Source: Sphingobium sp. 66-54
GTDB taxonomy: Bacteria > Pseudomonadota > Alphaproteobacteria > Sphingomonadales > Sphingomonadaceae
Assembly (NCBI GenBank): GCA_001899715.1
Contig: MKWI01000023.1
Location: 1-64,000 of the forward strand
Direction: 5' to 3'
Length of the DNA: 64,000 nt
Shown here piece after piece: positions 31,750 to 42,188 of this stretch. The position numbers and the translations under genes are program-made. How positions within the stretch are numbered: position 1 is the first letter of the stretch; each line of letters starts with the position of its first letter. The notes beneath the pieces were generated by a model, which made no database searches, was not told the DNA's origin, and saw only the letters and a program-made list of their open reading frames with translations.

Positions 31750-32341
31750 CCCCCTCGCCCTCGCGCTGCTCGGCGCCGGTCGCTCGATGCGCTTCGGCAA
31801 CGCCGACAAGCTAATGACACCGCTCTGCGGCCGCCCGCTTATCGCCTGGGCGGCGGATGCCGGGCGGATGCTGCCGGCGGAATGGCATCTGCTGGTGGCG
31901 GGCGCGGACGCTTCGCTGGCCGCCGCCGCGCCGGGCTATCGACTGCTCACCAATCCAGTGCCGGAGCGGGGCCTTTCCACCTCGCTACGGATCGCGGCGG
32001 AGGAAGCGGAGCGCCTGGGCGCCGCCGCACTCATCGTCATGCTGGGCGATATGCCCTTCGTCCAGCCGACGCATTTGCACCAGTTGGTCGCCGCGTTCGG
32101 CGCGGATGAAACGCGGCCGGTTTTTTCCAACCCGCCGCAAGGCGCGCCCTCTCCGCCAGCGCTGTTCCCCGCCGCCTGCTTCGCCGCGCTCAAGCGGTTG
32201 GAGGGAGACAAGGGCGCCCGCGCGCTCGCACCCGGCGCGCGGCTCGTCCCGGTCGACAGCGAAGCGCTGCTGGATATTGATACGCCCGACGACATCACCC
32301 GTGCCGAGGCGATCTGGCGCGCACCCGGCGCAGAGAGCTGA
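31736..32341 (+). CDS. nucleotidyltransferase family protein (MobA/MocA-like)
   Basis: LALLGAGRSMRFGNADKLMTPLCGRPLI; IVMLGDMPFV. Confidence 0.88.
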   Translation: MAHADPLALALLGAGRSMRFGNADKLMTPLCGRPLIAWAADAGRMLPAEWHLLVAGADASLAAAAPGYRLLTNPVPERGLSTSLRIAAEEAERLGAAALIVMLGDMPFVQPTHLHQLVAAFGADETRPVFSNPPQGAPSPPALFPAACFAALKRLEGDKGARALAPGARLVPVDSEALLDIDTPDDITRAEAIWRAPGAES

Positions 32342-32377
32342 CGTGTGTTCCCCAACCAACACAGAGAGGATGAACTG

Positions 32378-33367
32378 ATGGATAAGCTGACCACCGAGCG
32401 GATCGGCCGTACGGACCTGACCCGGCACATGGACGCCTTCCTCGCTGCCCTTGTCGGCCGCGATCCCGGCAAGGCAGCGCTGGCCGCCGATGTGCGTTAT
32501 ACCGAGAACGGCCAGCACCTGCCGGTCGGCGAAGGCGCCTGGGCGAGCGCGGACCAGCTCGGCGGCTATCGCCACGATTTCGCGGACACGGTCAGCGGCA
32601 CCATCGCGACCATGGCGACGATCGTGGAAGGCCAGAGCGACGCCATCCTTGTTGTCCGGCTCAAGGTGGATGCAGGCCGCATTACCGAAATCGAGACGAT
32701 GGTGGCGCGCGGCGATCTCGGGCGCGGCGGCGGCGTGTGGGCGGAAGGACCGAATAAGCTCAACGCGGCAGGTTCGGCCGACGCCCGCTGGTTTGAGCCT
32801 ACCCCCGAAAACGAACGGATGAGCCGCGCCGAGTTGCGCCGCGTCGCCAACCTCTATTTCACCGCCATCGAGAAGAACGACGGCAAGGGCATCTACCCCT
32901 TCTCGGATGACTGCATCCGCATCGAAAACGGTTCGCGCACGACCGGGATCAAGGAGGCAGCAGCCGGTGGCGAGGCACCCCAACCGGCCGCCCCGATGCC
33001 GGGCGAGGCGCGTGCGGGCGATTCGCCCTACACGCTCAACTTCATGGCGATGAGCGCGAGGGAGCAGCTCGAAACAGGCTTCTTCGCCTTTGTCGACCGC
33101 ATCCGCCATCGTCGCTTCCCGGTGATCGACGAGGAGCTTGGTGTCGTCTTTTCCTTCGGCTTCTTCGACCACAGCGGCACGGTGCGCTCCTACAAGCTCG
33201 CCGACGGCCGCACGATCCCCGCCTCGATCGACCGTCCCTTCACCTGGGAGATCGGCGAAGCGTTCAAAATCGAGAACGGCCTCATCACCCGTATCGAAGC
33301 GGTGATGACGCCCTGCCCCTATGGCATGCCGCCCAACTGGCCACTGCTCGACGGCGATATTCTATAG
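32378..33367 (+). CDS. hypothetical protein, NTF2/SnoaL-like
   Basis: Two NTF2-like segments by inspection; start trimmed to MDKLTTERIGRTDL. Confidence 0.6.
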   Translation: MDKLTTERIGRTDLTRHMDAFLAALVGRDPGKAALAADVRYTENGQHLPVGEGAWASADQLGGYRHDFADTVSGTIATMATIVEGQSDAILVVRLKVDAGRITEIETMVARGDLGRGGGVWAEGPNKLNAAGSADARWFEPTPENERMSRAELRRVANLYFTAIEKNDGKGIYPFSDDCIRIENGSRTTGIKEAAAGGEAPQPAAPMPGEARAGDSPYTLNFMAMSAREQLETGFFAFVDRIRHRRFPVIDEELGVVFSFGFFDHSGTVRSYKLADGRTIPASIDRPFTWEIGEAFKIENGLITRIEAVMTPCPYGMPPNWPLLDGDIL

Positions 33368-33385
33368 GGCTCGTGTGCGGACTCT

Positions 33386-33409
33386 GTGCTCCTGCGAAAG
33401 CGGGAGCAC
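33386..33409. terminator. hairpin GTGCTCCTGC-GAAA-GCGGGAGCAC between convergent genes
   Basis: 10-bp stem (one G-T) with GAAA loop, between stops at 33367 (+) and 33424 (-); also a member of the dispersed repeat family. Confidence 0.5.
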
Positions 33410-33423
33410 ACCATGGCTCACCC

Positions 33424-34782
33424 TCACCGTGCCGGCAGGATATGCCGGTTCGCGATCAGTACGCCGGCCAGGATCGCCCCGGTCAGCGCGAGCAGGATGA
33501 GGAAGAACGGCCACGTCTGGTCGCCGGCAAGGCTCAGCAGCACGCCACCGCCCAGTCCCACGATTACGCCGCCGACTCTCCCGATCATCACGCCCACGCC
33601 GATCCCGGTCGAGCGGATCGCCTCGCTGTAGCCCAGCGTCAGCAGCGCATAACCCATGGCAATGACGATACTGATGAAAATACCCACACCGGCCACAGCG
33701 AGCATGACGATCCAGTAGGTTGCTCCGTCCGGCGCCCCTGCCGCGCCGTGCAGGCGCAGGCCGAGGATGAGGACGCAGAAGCCAGTCAGCACGCCCGCGA
33801 CAAGCCCGACCGACCGCGAACCGAAACGGTGGACGAGAAAGCCGGTGACGATTGCCGCGATCAACGCGAGCAGGTTGAACAAGGCGCTGGCCTGTAACGC
33901 CTGCCGCATGGGGAATTGCACCATGGTGAGGAAGGTCGGCATCCAATTGATGAAGGCATAGGCGATGAACTGCGCCGAGAAGAACAGCATCCATCCGCCG
34001 ATATTGAGCAGTCGATAGCGGCGCGCAAACATGCTGTCCCGCAGTGCTTCATCCGCGCGACCGGTATCGGCAACAGGCGCGACGAACGCCCGTTCATCCA
34101 TCTCGACACCGGCATATCGGCGCAGCAGATCGGCCGCCCGCCGAGTCTTGCCCCGGCCGGCAAGGTAAGCCGGCGATTCGGGCAGGCCGACCAGCACCGT
34201 CACCGCGACGATCAGCGTCAGCGCGCCGCACAGGATGAAGCAGCCGCGCCAGCCCAGCATCGGCAGCAGCGTCTGCAACGCCAGCGAGCCGGCCAGCCCA
34301 CCCACCGGCGTACCCACGGTGAGGAAGGAGATCGCCTTGGCCTGCGCACGGCGTGGCAGCCACTCCGTCACCAGCGTGATCGACGAAGGCGTCGCCGCGC
34401 CGAACCCCAGCCCGCTGATGAAGCGAATGAGGGTCATCTCGGTCACGCTATAGGTAAAGGCAGCCACCACGGTGGCAAAGCCGAACAGGACGGTCGCTAC
34501 GCAGAGCACGCGCTTACGGCCGAACATATCCCCCAGTCGCCCGCCCACTCCTGCACCGATGGCGAGTCCGAACAGCGAGGCCCCCAGCGCCGGGCCGAAA
34601 TTGGCACGCGACACGCCCCATTCCTCCAGCACCACCGGCGTCACCAGCCCGAGAAGCTGGATGTCCAGCCCGTCAATCATCAGGATGAGTTGGACCAGCG
34701 CCAGCACCCAAAGCTGCCGCGCAGAAATCGGCCGCTCGTCCAGCCGCGCCGCGATGCCGTCCATCGTCGAATGGCTTGCCAT
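33424..34782 (-). CDS. MFS transporter, aromatic acid:H+ symporter-like
   Basis: LILMIDGLDIQLLGLVTPVVLEEWGVSRANFGPALGASLFGLAIGAGVGGRLGDMFGRKRVL. Confidence 0.9.
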   Translation of the reverse strand: MASHSTMDGIAARLDERPISARQLWVLALVQLILMIDGLDIQLLGLVTPVVLEEWGVSRANFGPALGASLFGLAIGAGVGGRLGDMFGRKRVLCVATVLFGFATVVAAFTYSVTEMTLIRFISGLGFGAATPSSITLVTEWLPRRAQAKAISFLTVGTPVGGLAGSLALQTLLPMLGWRGCFILCGALTLIVAVTVLVGLPESPAYLAGRGKTRRAADLLRRYAGVEMDERAFVAPVADTGRADEALRDSMFARRYRLLNIGGWMLFFSAQFIAYAFINWMPTFLTMVQFPMRQALQASALFNLLALIAAIVTGFLVHRFGSRSVGLVAGVLTGFCVLILGLRLHGAAGAPDGATYWIVMLAVAGVGIFISIVIAMGYALLTLGYSEAIRSTGIGVGVMIGRVGGVIVGLGGGVLLSLAGDQTWPFFLILLALTGAILAGVLIANRHILPAR

Positions 34783-34910
34783 GGCCCTCCCCATGCGCCG
34801 CGCTTGGCTGGCGTGCCCCTCGTCGCCAATGTGACAGCAGGGCGGAAGGCTGGCTAGCCGCTAACGATAGGGCGCTAGAGTGGATCTTGAACGGACGGCA
34901 TCAACCCTCT

Positions 34911-34941
34911 CCGTTGGCCTGAGCTTGTCGAAAGGCTGCCC
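34911..34941. repeat. dispersed intergenic repeat copy (CCGTTGGCCTGAGCTTGTCGAAAGG)
   Basis: Inverse orientation of the TTCGACAAGCTCAG-type unit. Confidence 0.5.
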
Positions 34942-34970
34942 TTCACACCCGGCGAGTCGAAAATGCGGCC

Positions 34971-35013
34971 TCCTTCGACTGCCCGTCTGCGGCAGTCGCT
35001 CAGGGCGAACGGG
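34971..35013. repeat. dispersed intergenic repeat copy (TCCTTCGACTGCCCGTCTGCGGCAGTCGCTCAGGGCGAACGGG)
   Basis: Variant with an internal palindrome GACTGCC..GGCAGTC. Confidence 0.5.
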
Positions 35014-35034
35014 TCAATTTGACCACGATCCGTT

Positions 35035-36969
35035 CTAGATTTCGACCTGGCTGCCCAGTTCGATCACGCGGTTGGTCGGCAGGCGGAAGAACTCCATCGC
35101 GCTTTCCGCGTTGCGCAGCATCCAGGCGAACAGTTTCTCACGCCAGATACGCATACCGGGGCGGGACGAGGGCAGCAGCGTCTGCCGCGCGAGAAAGAAG
35201 CTGGTCTCCATCATCTTGAAGGTCTGGCCGCAATCCTTCACCCGCGCCAACGCGGCCGGCACGTCCGCCTCCTCCATGAAGCCGTAGCGCAGGATCAGGC
35301 GGAAGAATCCACGCCCGAGATCCTCAAGCTCGTAGCGCTTGTCCGGGTCCACCACCGGCACGTCGGCGATTTTCACGGTGAGCAGCACCACCCGCTCGTG
35401 CAGCACCTTGTTGTGCTTGAGATTGTGGAGCAGCGCGTGCGGCACGCCGTCCGGCGTGGAGGTCATGAATACGGCGGTGCCGGGCACGCGCACCGCGCTG
35501 TTGGAGGCGGAGGCGATGAACACCGGGATCGGCATCGCCGATTCGCGCAGCCGGTCCATCATCAGCTTGCGACCCTTGGCCCAGGTGGTGAGCAGGGTGA
35601 AGGCGAGAAAACCGATGAACAGCGGGAACCACCCACCATCCGGTATCTTGGTGAGATTGGCGGCAAAATAGGCGCCGTCGATCAGGTAGAAGACCGCCAG
35701 CAGCGGCACCGCGATCCAGCGGTTCCACTTCCACAGCTTGAGGAGCAGCACGGTGAGCAGCGCACTATCGATGAACATCGCGCCCGTCACCGCGATGCCG
35801 TAGGCCGCCGAGAGGTTGGACGAGGTCTGGAAGCTCAGCACCAGAAGGATCACCGCCACCATCAAGCCCCAGTTGATGAGCGGTATATAGATCTGCCCCG
35901 CCATCGAGGCGCTGGTATGGGCGATCCGCAGACGCGGGATGAAACCGAGCTGGATCGCCTGCCGGGTGATCGAGAAGGCACCTGTGATGACAGCCTGCGA
36001 GGCGATGATCGCCGCCAGCGTGGCGATGCCGACCAGCGGCAGGCGGAACCAGTCGGGAGCGAGATTGTAGAAGGGACTGTCCAGCGCCGCAGCTCCTTCG
36101 CGCAGCAACAGCGAGCCTTGCCCCATATAATTGAGCGTCAGGGCCGGCAGCACGAACCACAGCCACGAAACGCGGATGGGCTTCCGGCCAAAATGGCCCA
36201 TGTCGGCATAGAGCGCCTCGGCGCCCGTCACCGCGAGCACCACCGAGCCGAGCGCCAGGAACGCCTGTACCGGCGTCAACAGGAAAAAGTTGATCGCATA
36301 CCAGGGGTTGATCGCCAGCAGCACCCCCGGCCTCTCGACGATACTGACCACGCCGAGCAGCGAGATGCACAGGAAATAGAGCAGCATGATGGGGCCGAAC
36401 AGCGTCGCCACCCGGTTGGTCCCGGCGCGCTGGATCGAAAAGAGGAAGATGAGGATCGCCAGCGCCAACGGCACGACCAGCTTGCCGAATGCGGGGTTGA
36501 CCACCTCCAACCCTTCCACCGCGCTCAGCACGGTGACGGCCGGGGTTATCATGCTGTCGCCGTAGAACAAGGCCGTCGCGAACACGCCGAGCAGGACGAT
36601 GCCCGTCGACCAGCGCTGCGAGGGGATGGTGCGGCTGACCAGTGCCAGCAGGGCGAGGCTGCCGCCCTCCCCCTTATTGTCCGCGCGCATCAGGATGGAG
36701 ACGTATTTGACCGTCACCACCACAATCATCGACCAGAAGATGAGGCTGATCGCGCCCATGATGTGGGCATCGTCCAGCGTCAGGACATGATGGCCGGCGA
36801 ATGTTTCGCGAAAGGCGTAGAGCGGGCTGGTGCCGATATCACCGAAGACGACGCCGATGGCGCCGACGGCGAGCTTGACCATGCCCTCATGCTGATGGCC
36901 GTGCGCAGCCTCGCCAGCATGGGCAGGCATGCCGGCAGCTTCGCTTGCTGACCCTTTATCGGGCATCAC
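35035..36969 (-). CDS. kup: KUP family potassium transporter
   Basis: [41 protein letters not shown]. Confidence 0.95.
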   Translation of the reverse strand: MMPDKGSASEAAGMPAHAGEAAHGHQHEGMVKLAVGAIGVVFGDIGTSPLYAFRETFAGHHVLTLDDAHIMGAISLIFWSMIVVVTVKYVSILMRADNKGEGGSLALLALVSRTIPSQRWSTGIVLLGVFATALFYGDSMITPAVTVLSAVEGLEVVNPAFGKLVVPLALAILIFLFSIQRAGTNRVATLFGPIMLLYFLCISLLGVVSIVERPGVLLAINPWYAINFFLLTPVQAFLALGSVVLAVTGAEALYADMGHFGRKPIRVSWLWFVLPALTLNYMGQGSLLLREGAAALDSPFYNLAPDWFRLPLVGIATLAAIIASQAVITGAFSITRQAIQLGFIPRLRIAHTSASMAGQIYIPLINWGLMVAVILLVLSFQTSSNLSAAYGIAVTGAMFIDSALLTVLLLKLWKWNRWIAVPLLAVFYLIDGAYFAANLTKIPDGGWFPLFIGFLAFTLLTTWAKGRKLMMDRLRESAMPIPVFIASASNSAVRVPGTAVFMTSTPDGVPHALLHNLKHNKVLHERVVLLTVKIADVPVVDPDKRYELEDLGRGFFRLILRYGFMEEADVPAALARVKDCGQTFKMMETSFFLARQTLLPSSRPGMRIWREKLFAWMLRNAESAMEFFRLPTNRVIELGSQVEI

Positions 36970-37071
36970 GCGCCCGCCGGAACCGCTGTCATCGGCTGCA
37001 CTTCCCCTGCTCAGGCTATCGCCTGGACGCGCGGCGCCCTAGCACTTCACCCCCCATGGTGCAACGCACAA

Positions 37072-37749
37072 TCATGGGGCTGGATTTCCACTCTGTGCCG
37101 TACCTTCGGGCTGCGCGCCGGCATCCCGTCGCCGGATCAACGCATTGAGCAGCGCAACGTTGCGAATCAGCTCCTCGCGCAAGCCCGCATCTTCCGGCAG
37201 ACTCGCGGCGAGCTTGAGCCAGACCGCCCGCGCACCGTCGAAATCGCCCGATTCGGCCAACGCCAGACCATAGAAATAATTGGGTGAAACACCCTCCGGT
37301 TGCACGGCCAGCGCCTGACGGAACGCGTAGTTGGCCGCCGGTGTCATCACGCCGTTGGTATGGGCCATCAGCGCATTACCGAGGCCGACCCAGAGGTGCG
37401 GATCGTCAGGATATTTGCGCAGGCCCGGCAGCAGCACATTGGCGGCGTCCCGCGTCTCGCCCCGGCTGGCATAGCTGTCCGACATCACCAGGAAAGGCGT
37501 CGCCCGGCTGATCTGCTCGCCAATCTCGCGGCGCTTCTTCGCCAGCTCCTCGTCGAAGCGGATCTGCGCGACGCCGGCCTTCACCGGCTTGCCGGGCATC
37601 GCCGGACTACCCTGCCAAGCATAGCCGGCGAGGCCAAACATCAAGGCGGCGGCGAGCGGCGCAGCATGGCGCACGCTCATCCGCGCGCCGAGCAGCACGG
37701 CCGCACCCGTAACCAGCGCCAGCAGCAGGGCGATCACGATCCCGGTCAT
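37072..37749 (-). CDS. ccmI: cytochrome c biogenesis TPR protein (CcmI-like)
   Basis: N-terminal TM plus TPR-like region; end of the ccm operon; 4-nt overlap with ccmH. Confidence 0.75.
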   Translation of the reverse strand: MTGIVIALLLALVTGAAVLLGARMSVRHAAPLAAALMFGLAGYAWQGSPAMPGKPVKAGVAQIRFDEELAKKRREIGEQISRATPFLVMSDSYASRGETRDAANVLLPGLRKYPDDPHLWVGLGNALMAHTNGVMTPAANYAFRQALAVQPEGVSPNYFYGLALAESGDFDGARAVWLKLAASLPEDAGLREELIRNVALLNALIRRRDAGAQPEGTAQSGNPAP

Positions 37750-38168
37750 GCGCTCCCCTTCCGGTGCTTGCGAATCCGCCGGAAGGCCAGCGCACCTCCC
37801 ACGCCGAGCAGCAGCACCGGCGCGCCCCACAAGGGCCACAGGATCGGCTCGGCAGTCGGCTTGTAGCTGATCCAGTCGCCGTAACGCTCGATCAACCATG
37901 CCCGGATCGCCTCCGGGTCCTCTCCACGCGCGATCCGCTCGCGAATCTCCGAGCGCATGTCGGAGGCCATGGAAGCATTGCTGTCGGCGATCGACTGGCT
38001 CTGGCAGGTAAGACAGCGGATGGTGTGCATCAGCGCCGTCGCCTTGGCTTCCAGCGCCGGATCATCGAGCTGGCGGTCGGCATAAGGCGCGGGCGGCAGC
38101 GCGGTCTGCGCATGGATCGGTGCGGCCAGCGCGACGGCAAGCAGCAGGAACGGCAGCGCGCGCCTCAT
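37746..38168 (-). CDS. ccmH: cytochrome c-type biogenesis protein CcmH/CcmL
   Basis: IRCLTCQSQSIADSNASMASDMR; YGDWISYKP. Confidence 0.93.
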   Translation of the reverse strand: MRRALPFLLLAVALAAPIHAQTALPPAPYADRQLDDPALEAKATALMHTIRCLTCQSQSIADSNASMASDMRSEIRERIARGEDPEAIRAWLIERYGDWISYKPTAEPILWPLWGAPVLLLGVGGALAFRRIRKHRKGSA

Positions 38169-38698
38169 ATCTCAGCCTCACGCAGCTTAGCAAGAATGGT
38201 ATCGACATCCTGCGGGCCGATGGCGCCGATGTGCTGGTAGCGGATCACGCCCTTGCCATCGACGACGAACGTTTCCGGCACGCCCGAGGAGCCAAGGTAG
38301 AATTGCAGCGTGCTGCGCGCGTCCAGCCCGATACGCTGGAATGGGTCGCCATGGCGAGCGAGGAAGGCATCCACATCGGCGCGGGCATCGCGAATAGCCA
38401 CGCCGTCGATGCGCACACCCTCCCGGGCGAGCTGCGCCAGCACCGGTGCCTCCGCCGCGCAGGGCACGCACCAGCTCGCGAAGACATTGAGCAGGCGCGG
38501 CTTGCCGTCCGCCATCTCCTTCGTCGAGAGCGCCGGATTGCTGGAGGAGGCGGCCGGCAGTTCAATGCCAGGCACCGGCTTACCGATCATCCGCGACTGG
38601 ATGGTCGTCTGCTGATCGCGGTTCAGCCCCAGCGAGGCGATCCCCAGGAAGATGAGATAGCCAACGAGCGGGATCCACAGGATGAGCGAGCGCTTCAT
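38165..38698 (-). CDS. ccmG: thiol:disulfide interchange protein DsbE/CcmG
   Basis: Thioredoxin-like motif FASWCVPCAAEAP; GVPETFVVDGKG. Confidence 0.93.
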   Translation of the reverse strand: MKRSLILWIPLVGYLIFLGIASLGLNRDQQTTIQSRMIGKPVPGIELPAASSSNPALSTKEMADGKPRLLNVFASWCVPCAAEAPVLAQLAREGVRIDGVAIRDARADVDAFLARHGDPFQRIGLDARSTLQFYLGSSGVPETFVVDGKGVIRYQHIGAIGPQDVDTILAKLREAEI

Positions 38699-40659
38699 GC
38701 CGTCGCTCCCGCGGGGATAGCCGCGCCCGGCTCAGCCATGGTCGCTGCCGCGCGACCCTGCTTGCGTCCGCGCCGCACGCGGCCGACCAGAGCCAGCGCG
38801 CCGCCAAACGCAATCAACCCACCACCAAACCAGATCAGCGTAACGAACGGCTTCCACCAGATGCGCAACTGCCAGCGGCCGTCCTCCAGCGCATCGCCGA
38901 GCACCAGATAGAGCTGCCCGTTCCAGCGCGTCATCTGCACCGATTCGGTGGTCGGCGTCGGCGGATCGGTGAAGAAGCGCGCCTGCGGCTTGGCGACACC
39001 GATCACGTGGCCGTTCCGGCTGACCGTCAGCGTCGCCTGCATCGCGGTCCAGTTGGGTCCAGCGATGGGCATCACGGAATCGAAGGCAACGGTCGTGCCG
39101 GCAATCTCGAAGCGGTCGCCCGGCCGCGCCGCCGCCAGCCTCTCCTGCGAGAAGGCGCTTTCCGATGCCATGCCGGCGAGACTCACCGCGCAGCCGAGAT
39201 GCGCGAGCACCATGCCATAGGTGAACAAGGGTGTGCGGCGCAGGTTGCGTTTCCAGAGCGGCGCGATGCTCGCCACCGCTACGCCCGCCGCCGCCGCGAA
39301 ACCGAACGCCGTCAACCATCCGACCGGGCGCGGCGCGAAAGCGATCACCGCCCCCAGCGCGAGCACGACGGCGATCAGCGCCGGCGCGGCGCGGCGCAAG
39401 ACCGCGCCCGTCTCATCTCGTCGCCAGCGCAGCAGCGGCCCGAAGATCAGCGCGGCCATCAACGCGATCGCCAACGGGCCGATGATCGCGTTGAAATAAG
39501 GCGGCCCCACCGAGACGCGCACGCCCATCATCTCGGTTAGCAGCGGATAGAGTGTGCCGACGAACACCAGCCCCAGGATCACGCAAAGCAGCAGGTTGTT
39601 GACGACCAGCATCGCCTCCCGGCTCACCGCGTCGAACCGCGCACCCTCGTTCACCGTGTGGACACGCAGCGCGAACAGCGCCAACGCTCCGCCGATATAG
39701 ATGCCGAGCAGCGCGAGGATAAAGCTGCCCCGCGTCGGATCGACCGCGAAGGCATGGACGCTGGTCAATATGCCCGAGCGCACGAGGAAGGTGCCGATCA
39801 TCGACATGGCGAAGGCGATCACCGAGAGCATGATCGTCCACGCTCGCAGCGCATCGCGCGTCGCCAGCACCGTTGCGCTGTGCAGCAGCGCGGTCGCCGC
39901 CAGCCACGGCATGAGCGAGGCGTTTTCGACCGGGTCCCAGAACCACCAGCCGCCCCAGCCCAGCTCATAATAAGCCCAATAGGAGCCGGCGGTGATGCCG
40001 ATGGTGAGCATGATCCACGCCGCCAGCACCCATGGCCGGATCGCGCGGGCGAAGCGGGCATCGACCGCTCGGGTCAGCAGCGCGCCGACCGCGAAGGAGA
40101 AAGCGACCGAGAGGCCGACATAGCCGAGGTAGAGCGTCGGCGGATGGAAGGCGAGGCCGGGGTCCTGCAACAGCGGGTTCAGCCCCTGCCCGTCCACCGC
40201 CGGCGGATCGAGGCGTTTGAACGGGTTGGAGGCGAACAGCAAGAAGGCATAGAAGCCCAGGCTGATCGCCGCCTGCGCGCCCAGCGTGGCAATATGCGTG
40301 CGCCGGTCCAGCTCGCGCTCGAACAGCGCCACCGCCGCGCCCGCCACGCTCATCACCGCCACCCAGAGCAGCATCGAGCCTTCGTGATTACCCCAGGCAC
40401 CGGCGAATTTGTAGATGAACGGCTTGGCCGAATGACTGTTCGCCGCGACCAGATAGACCGACATGTCCGAGCGGATAAACAGCAGGATGAGCAGCGCCAT
40501 GGCAAGGCCGGTGAGCACGCCTTGCGCAATCGCGACGGGTCGGATCAGCCGCCGTGCATCGTCATTGCCCTGCGCCACCGCCGACCATGCGAGCAGCAGT
40601 TGCAGGCCAGCCAGCATGGCGGCCAGCCACAAGGCGGCGAGTCCGGTTTCGGCGATCAT
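38695..40659 (-). CDS. ccmF: heme lyase CcmF
   Basis: GWGGWWFWDPVENASLMPWL; AGAWGNHEGSMLLWV. Confidence 0.97.
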   Translation of the reverse strand: MIAETGLAALWLAAMLAGLQLLLAWSAVAQGNDDARRLIRPVAIAQGVLTGLAMALLILLFIRSDMSVYLVAANSHSAKPFIYKFAGAWGNHEGSMLLWVAVMSVAGAAVALFERELDRRTHIATLGAQAAISLGFYAFLLFASNPFKRLDPPAVDGQGLNPLLQDPGLAFHPPTLYLGYVGLSVAFSFAVGALLTRAVDARFARAIRPWVLAAWIMLTIGITAGSYWAYYELGWGGWWFWDPVENASLMPWLAATALLHSATVLATRDALRAWTIMLSVIAFAMSMIGTFLVRSGILTSVHAFAVDPTRGSFILALLGIYIGGALALFALRVHTVNEGARFDAVSREAMLVVNNLLLCVILGLVFVGTLYPLLTEMMGVRVSVGPPYFNAIIGPLAIALMAALIFGPLLRWRRDETGAVLRRAAPALIAVVLALGAVIAFAPRPVGWLTAFGFAAAAGVAVASIAPLWKRNLRRTPLFTYGMVLAHLGCAVSLAGMASESAFSQERLAAARPGDRFEIAGTTVAFDSVMPIAGPNWTAMQATLTVSRNGHVIGVAKPQARFFTDPPTPTTESVQMTRWNGQLYLVLGDALEDGRWQLRIWWKPFVTLIWFGGGLIAFGGALALVGRVRRGRKQGRAAATMAEPGAAIPAGATA

Positions 40660-41135
40660 GGCTGGTCCGCTTTGACCTTGTGGGTCTCGGGGTCGTACTG
40701 GATGCCTTCCATCTCGCGCGGCATGTAGCGCTCGTCATGCTTGGCGAGGATGTTGGTGGCGCGGAAGGTGCCGTCGGCGTCGAATGCCCCCTCGGCAATG
40801 GCACCGGAGCCTTCCTTGAACAGGTCCGGCGTAATGCCGCTGAAGGTGGCCGGCACCGTGCCCTTGCCGTCGGTCAGGTCGAAGCTGATCGTCACGCCAT
40901 TGGCGCCCCGCTTGAGGCTGCCGAGCGCTACCATGCCGCCCAGCCGCACTGCCTTGCCCGGTTCGATATGGGCCGCCTTGGCCTCGGCCGGTGTGTAGAA
41001 ATAAGCCGCCTGATCGCGCAGGGCGGACATGGCGAGCAGCACGCCGCCGATCAGCGCGGCCAGTGCCAGCAGCACCAGCACGAGGCGCTGATGCTTGCGC
41101 TTGGGGCCTTGCCGGCGTGAGGCGATGGCAACCAT
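40656..41135 (-). CDS. ccmE: cytochrome c maturation protein CcmE
   Basis: Heme-binding AKHDERYMP motif; RLGGMV. Confidence 0.95.
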   Translation of the reverse strand: MVAIASRRQGPKRKHQRLVLVLLALAALIGGVLLAMSALRDQAAYFYTPAEAKAAHIEPGKAVRLGGMVALGSLKRGANGVTISFDLTDGKGTVPATFSGITPDLFKEGSGAIAEGAFDADGTFRATNILAKHDERYMPREMEGIQYDPETHKVKADQP

Positions 41136-41139
41136 GGCG

Positions 41140-41271
41140 TCAGTCCCGGCTTAGAAGCTGCGCCGCGCGGGCTTCCGCGCGGGCAGCGCCGCGCCACGCC
41201 CACAGGCTCGTCGCCACGGTGGCGAGCGCCGTCAGCCCGTAGGCGGCAATCACGAAAGGCCAGGGGTTCAC
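41140..41271 (-). CDS. ccmD: heme exporter protein CcmD
   Basis: VNPWPFVIAAYGLTALATVATSLWAWRGAARAE; GTG start; position between ccmC and ccmE. Confidence 0.8.
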   Translation of the reverse strand: MNPWPFVIAAYGLTALATVATSLWAWRGAARAEARAAQLLSRD

Positions 41272-41275
41272 GATA

Positions 41276-42001
41276 TCATCCTCGCGACATGCGGCGCAGG
41301 CGCGCCTCGATACGGTTTTCGGCCAGGATCGCGCGCATCCGCAGCAGCACGATGGCAACGAACCAGAAGGTGAAGCCGAGCACGGTCAGCCCCAGCGGCC
41401 AGAGCATCGAGCTGTCGATGCTGCTGCTGGTCAGCGTGATCGAGCGCCCCTGATGCAGGCTGTTCCACCACACAACCGAATAATGGATGACCGGCAGGTT
41501 GAGCGCGCCAACCAGCGCATAGATCGCCGTCACGCGGCTCACGCCGCCGGTCTCGGCGCGGTCGGCGCTGGAGCGGCCCAGTGCGATATAGCCCAGATAG
41601 AGGAACAGCAGCAGGAGCATGGAGGTCATCCGCCCATCCCACTCCCACCAGGTGCCCCAGGTGGGCCGCCCCCAGATCGAGCCGCTGGCGAGGCAGATGG
41701 CGGTGAACACCGCGCCCGGCACGGCAGTCGCCCGGCCCGCCACGGCGGCGAGCGGATGGCGCCAGACGAGCTGTGCGATGGCAGCCGCTGTCAGCCCGCT
41801 CCACCCGCCCATGCCAAGCCAGGCGGCCGGCACGTGGATATAGAGAATGCGGAAGCTCTCGCCTTGCAGATAGTCGGCCGGAGCAACGAACAGTCCCGCC
41901 CAGCAACCGAGCAGAATCAACGCGATACCGCCCCAGAAGAACCAGGTGGTGACGGGCACGGCGATCGACAGGAATCGGCGCGGATTCGCGAGGGCATGCA
42001 T
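41276..42001 (-). CDS. ccmC: heme ABC transporter permease CcmC
   Basis: ILYIHVPAAWLGMGGW; GRPTWGTWWEWDGRMTSMLLL. Confidence 0.95.
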   Translation of the reverse strand: MHALANPRRFLSIAVPVTTWFFWGGIALILLGCWAGLFVAPADYLQGESFRILYIHVPAAWLGMGGWSGLTAAAIAQLVWRHPLAAVAGRATAVPGAVFTAICLASGSIWGRPTWGTWWEWDGRMTSMLLLLFLYLGYIALGRSSADRAETGGVSRVTAIYALVGALNLPVIHYSVVWWNSLHQGRSITLTSSSIDSSMLWPLGLTVLGFTFWFVAIVLLRMRAILAENRIEARLRRMSRG

Positions 42002-42188
42002 GCGGCCTCCTTTAGTGCGAGGCGCGCGGACATGCCAGTCCGTTGATTCGGTCCGGAGGGGTCAATGCAGCAGACTGCGCATTATTTTGTGACGATGGGG
42101 CGACAAAGCCGTTTTCCCCTCCTATATGGCCGGCAAATACAGCGTGCATGGAGAGTCTCACCCCTCTCGCCTGCTTCGAGTATAACCG

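Noticed and set aside
35398-36951. 517-aa ORF opposite kup
   Set aside because: Low-complexity, Arg/His/Gln-rich antisense translation; kup is clearly the real gene
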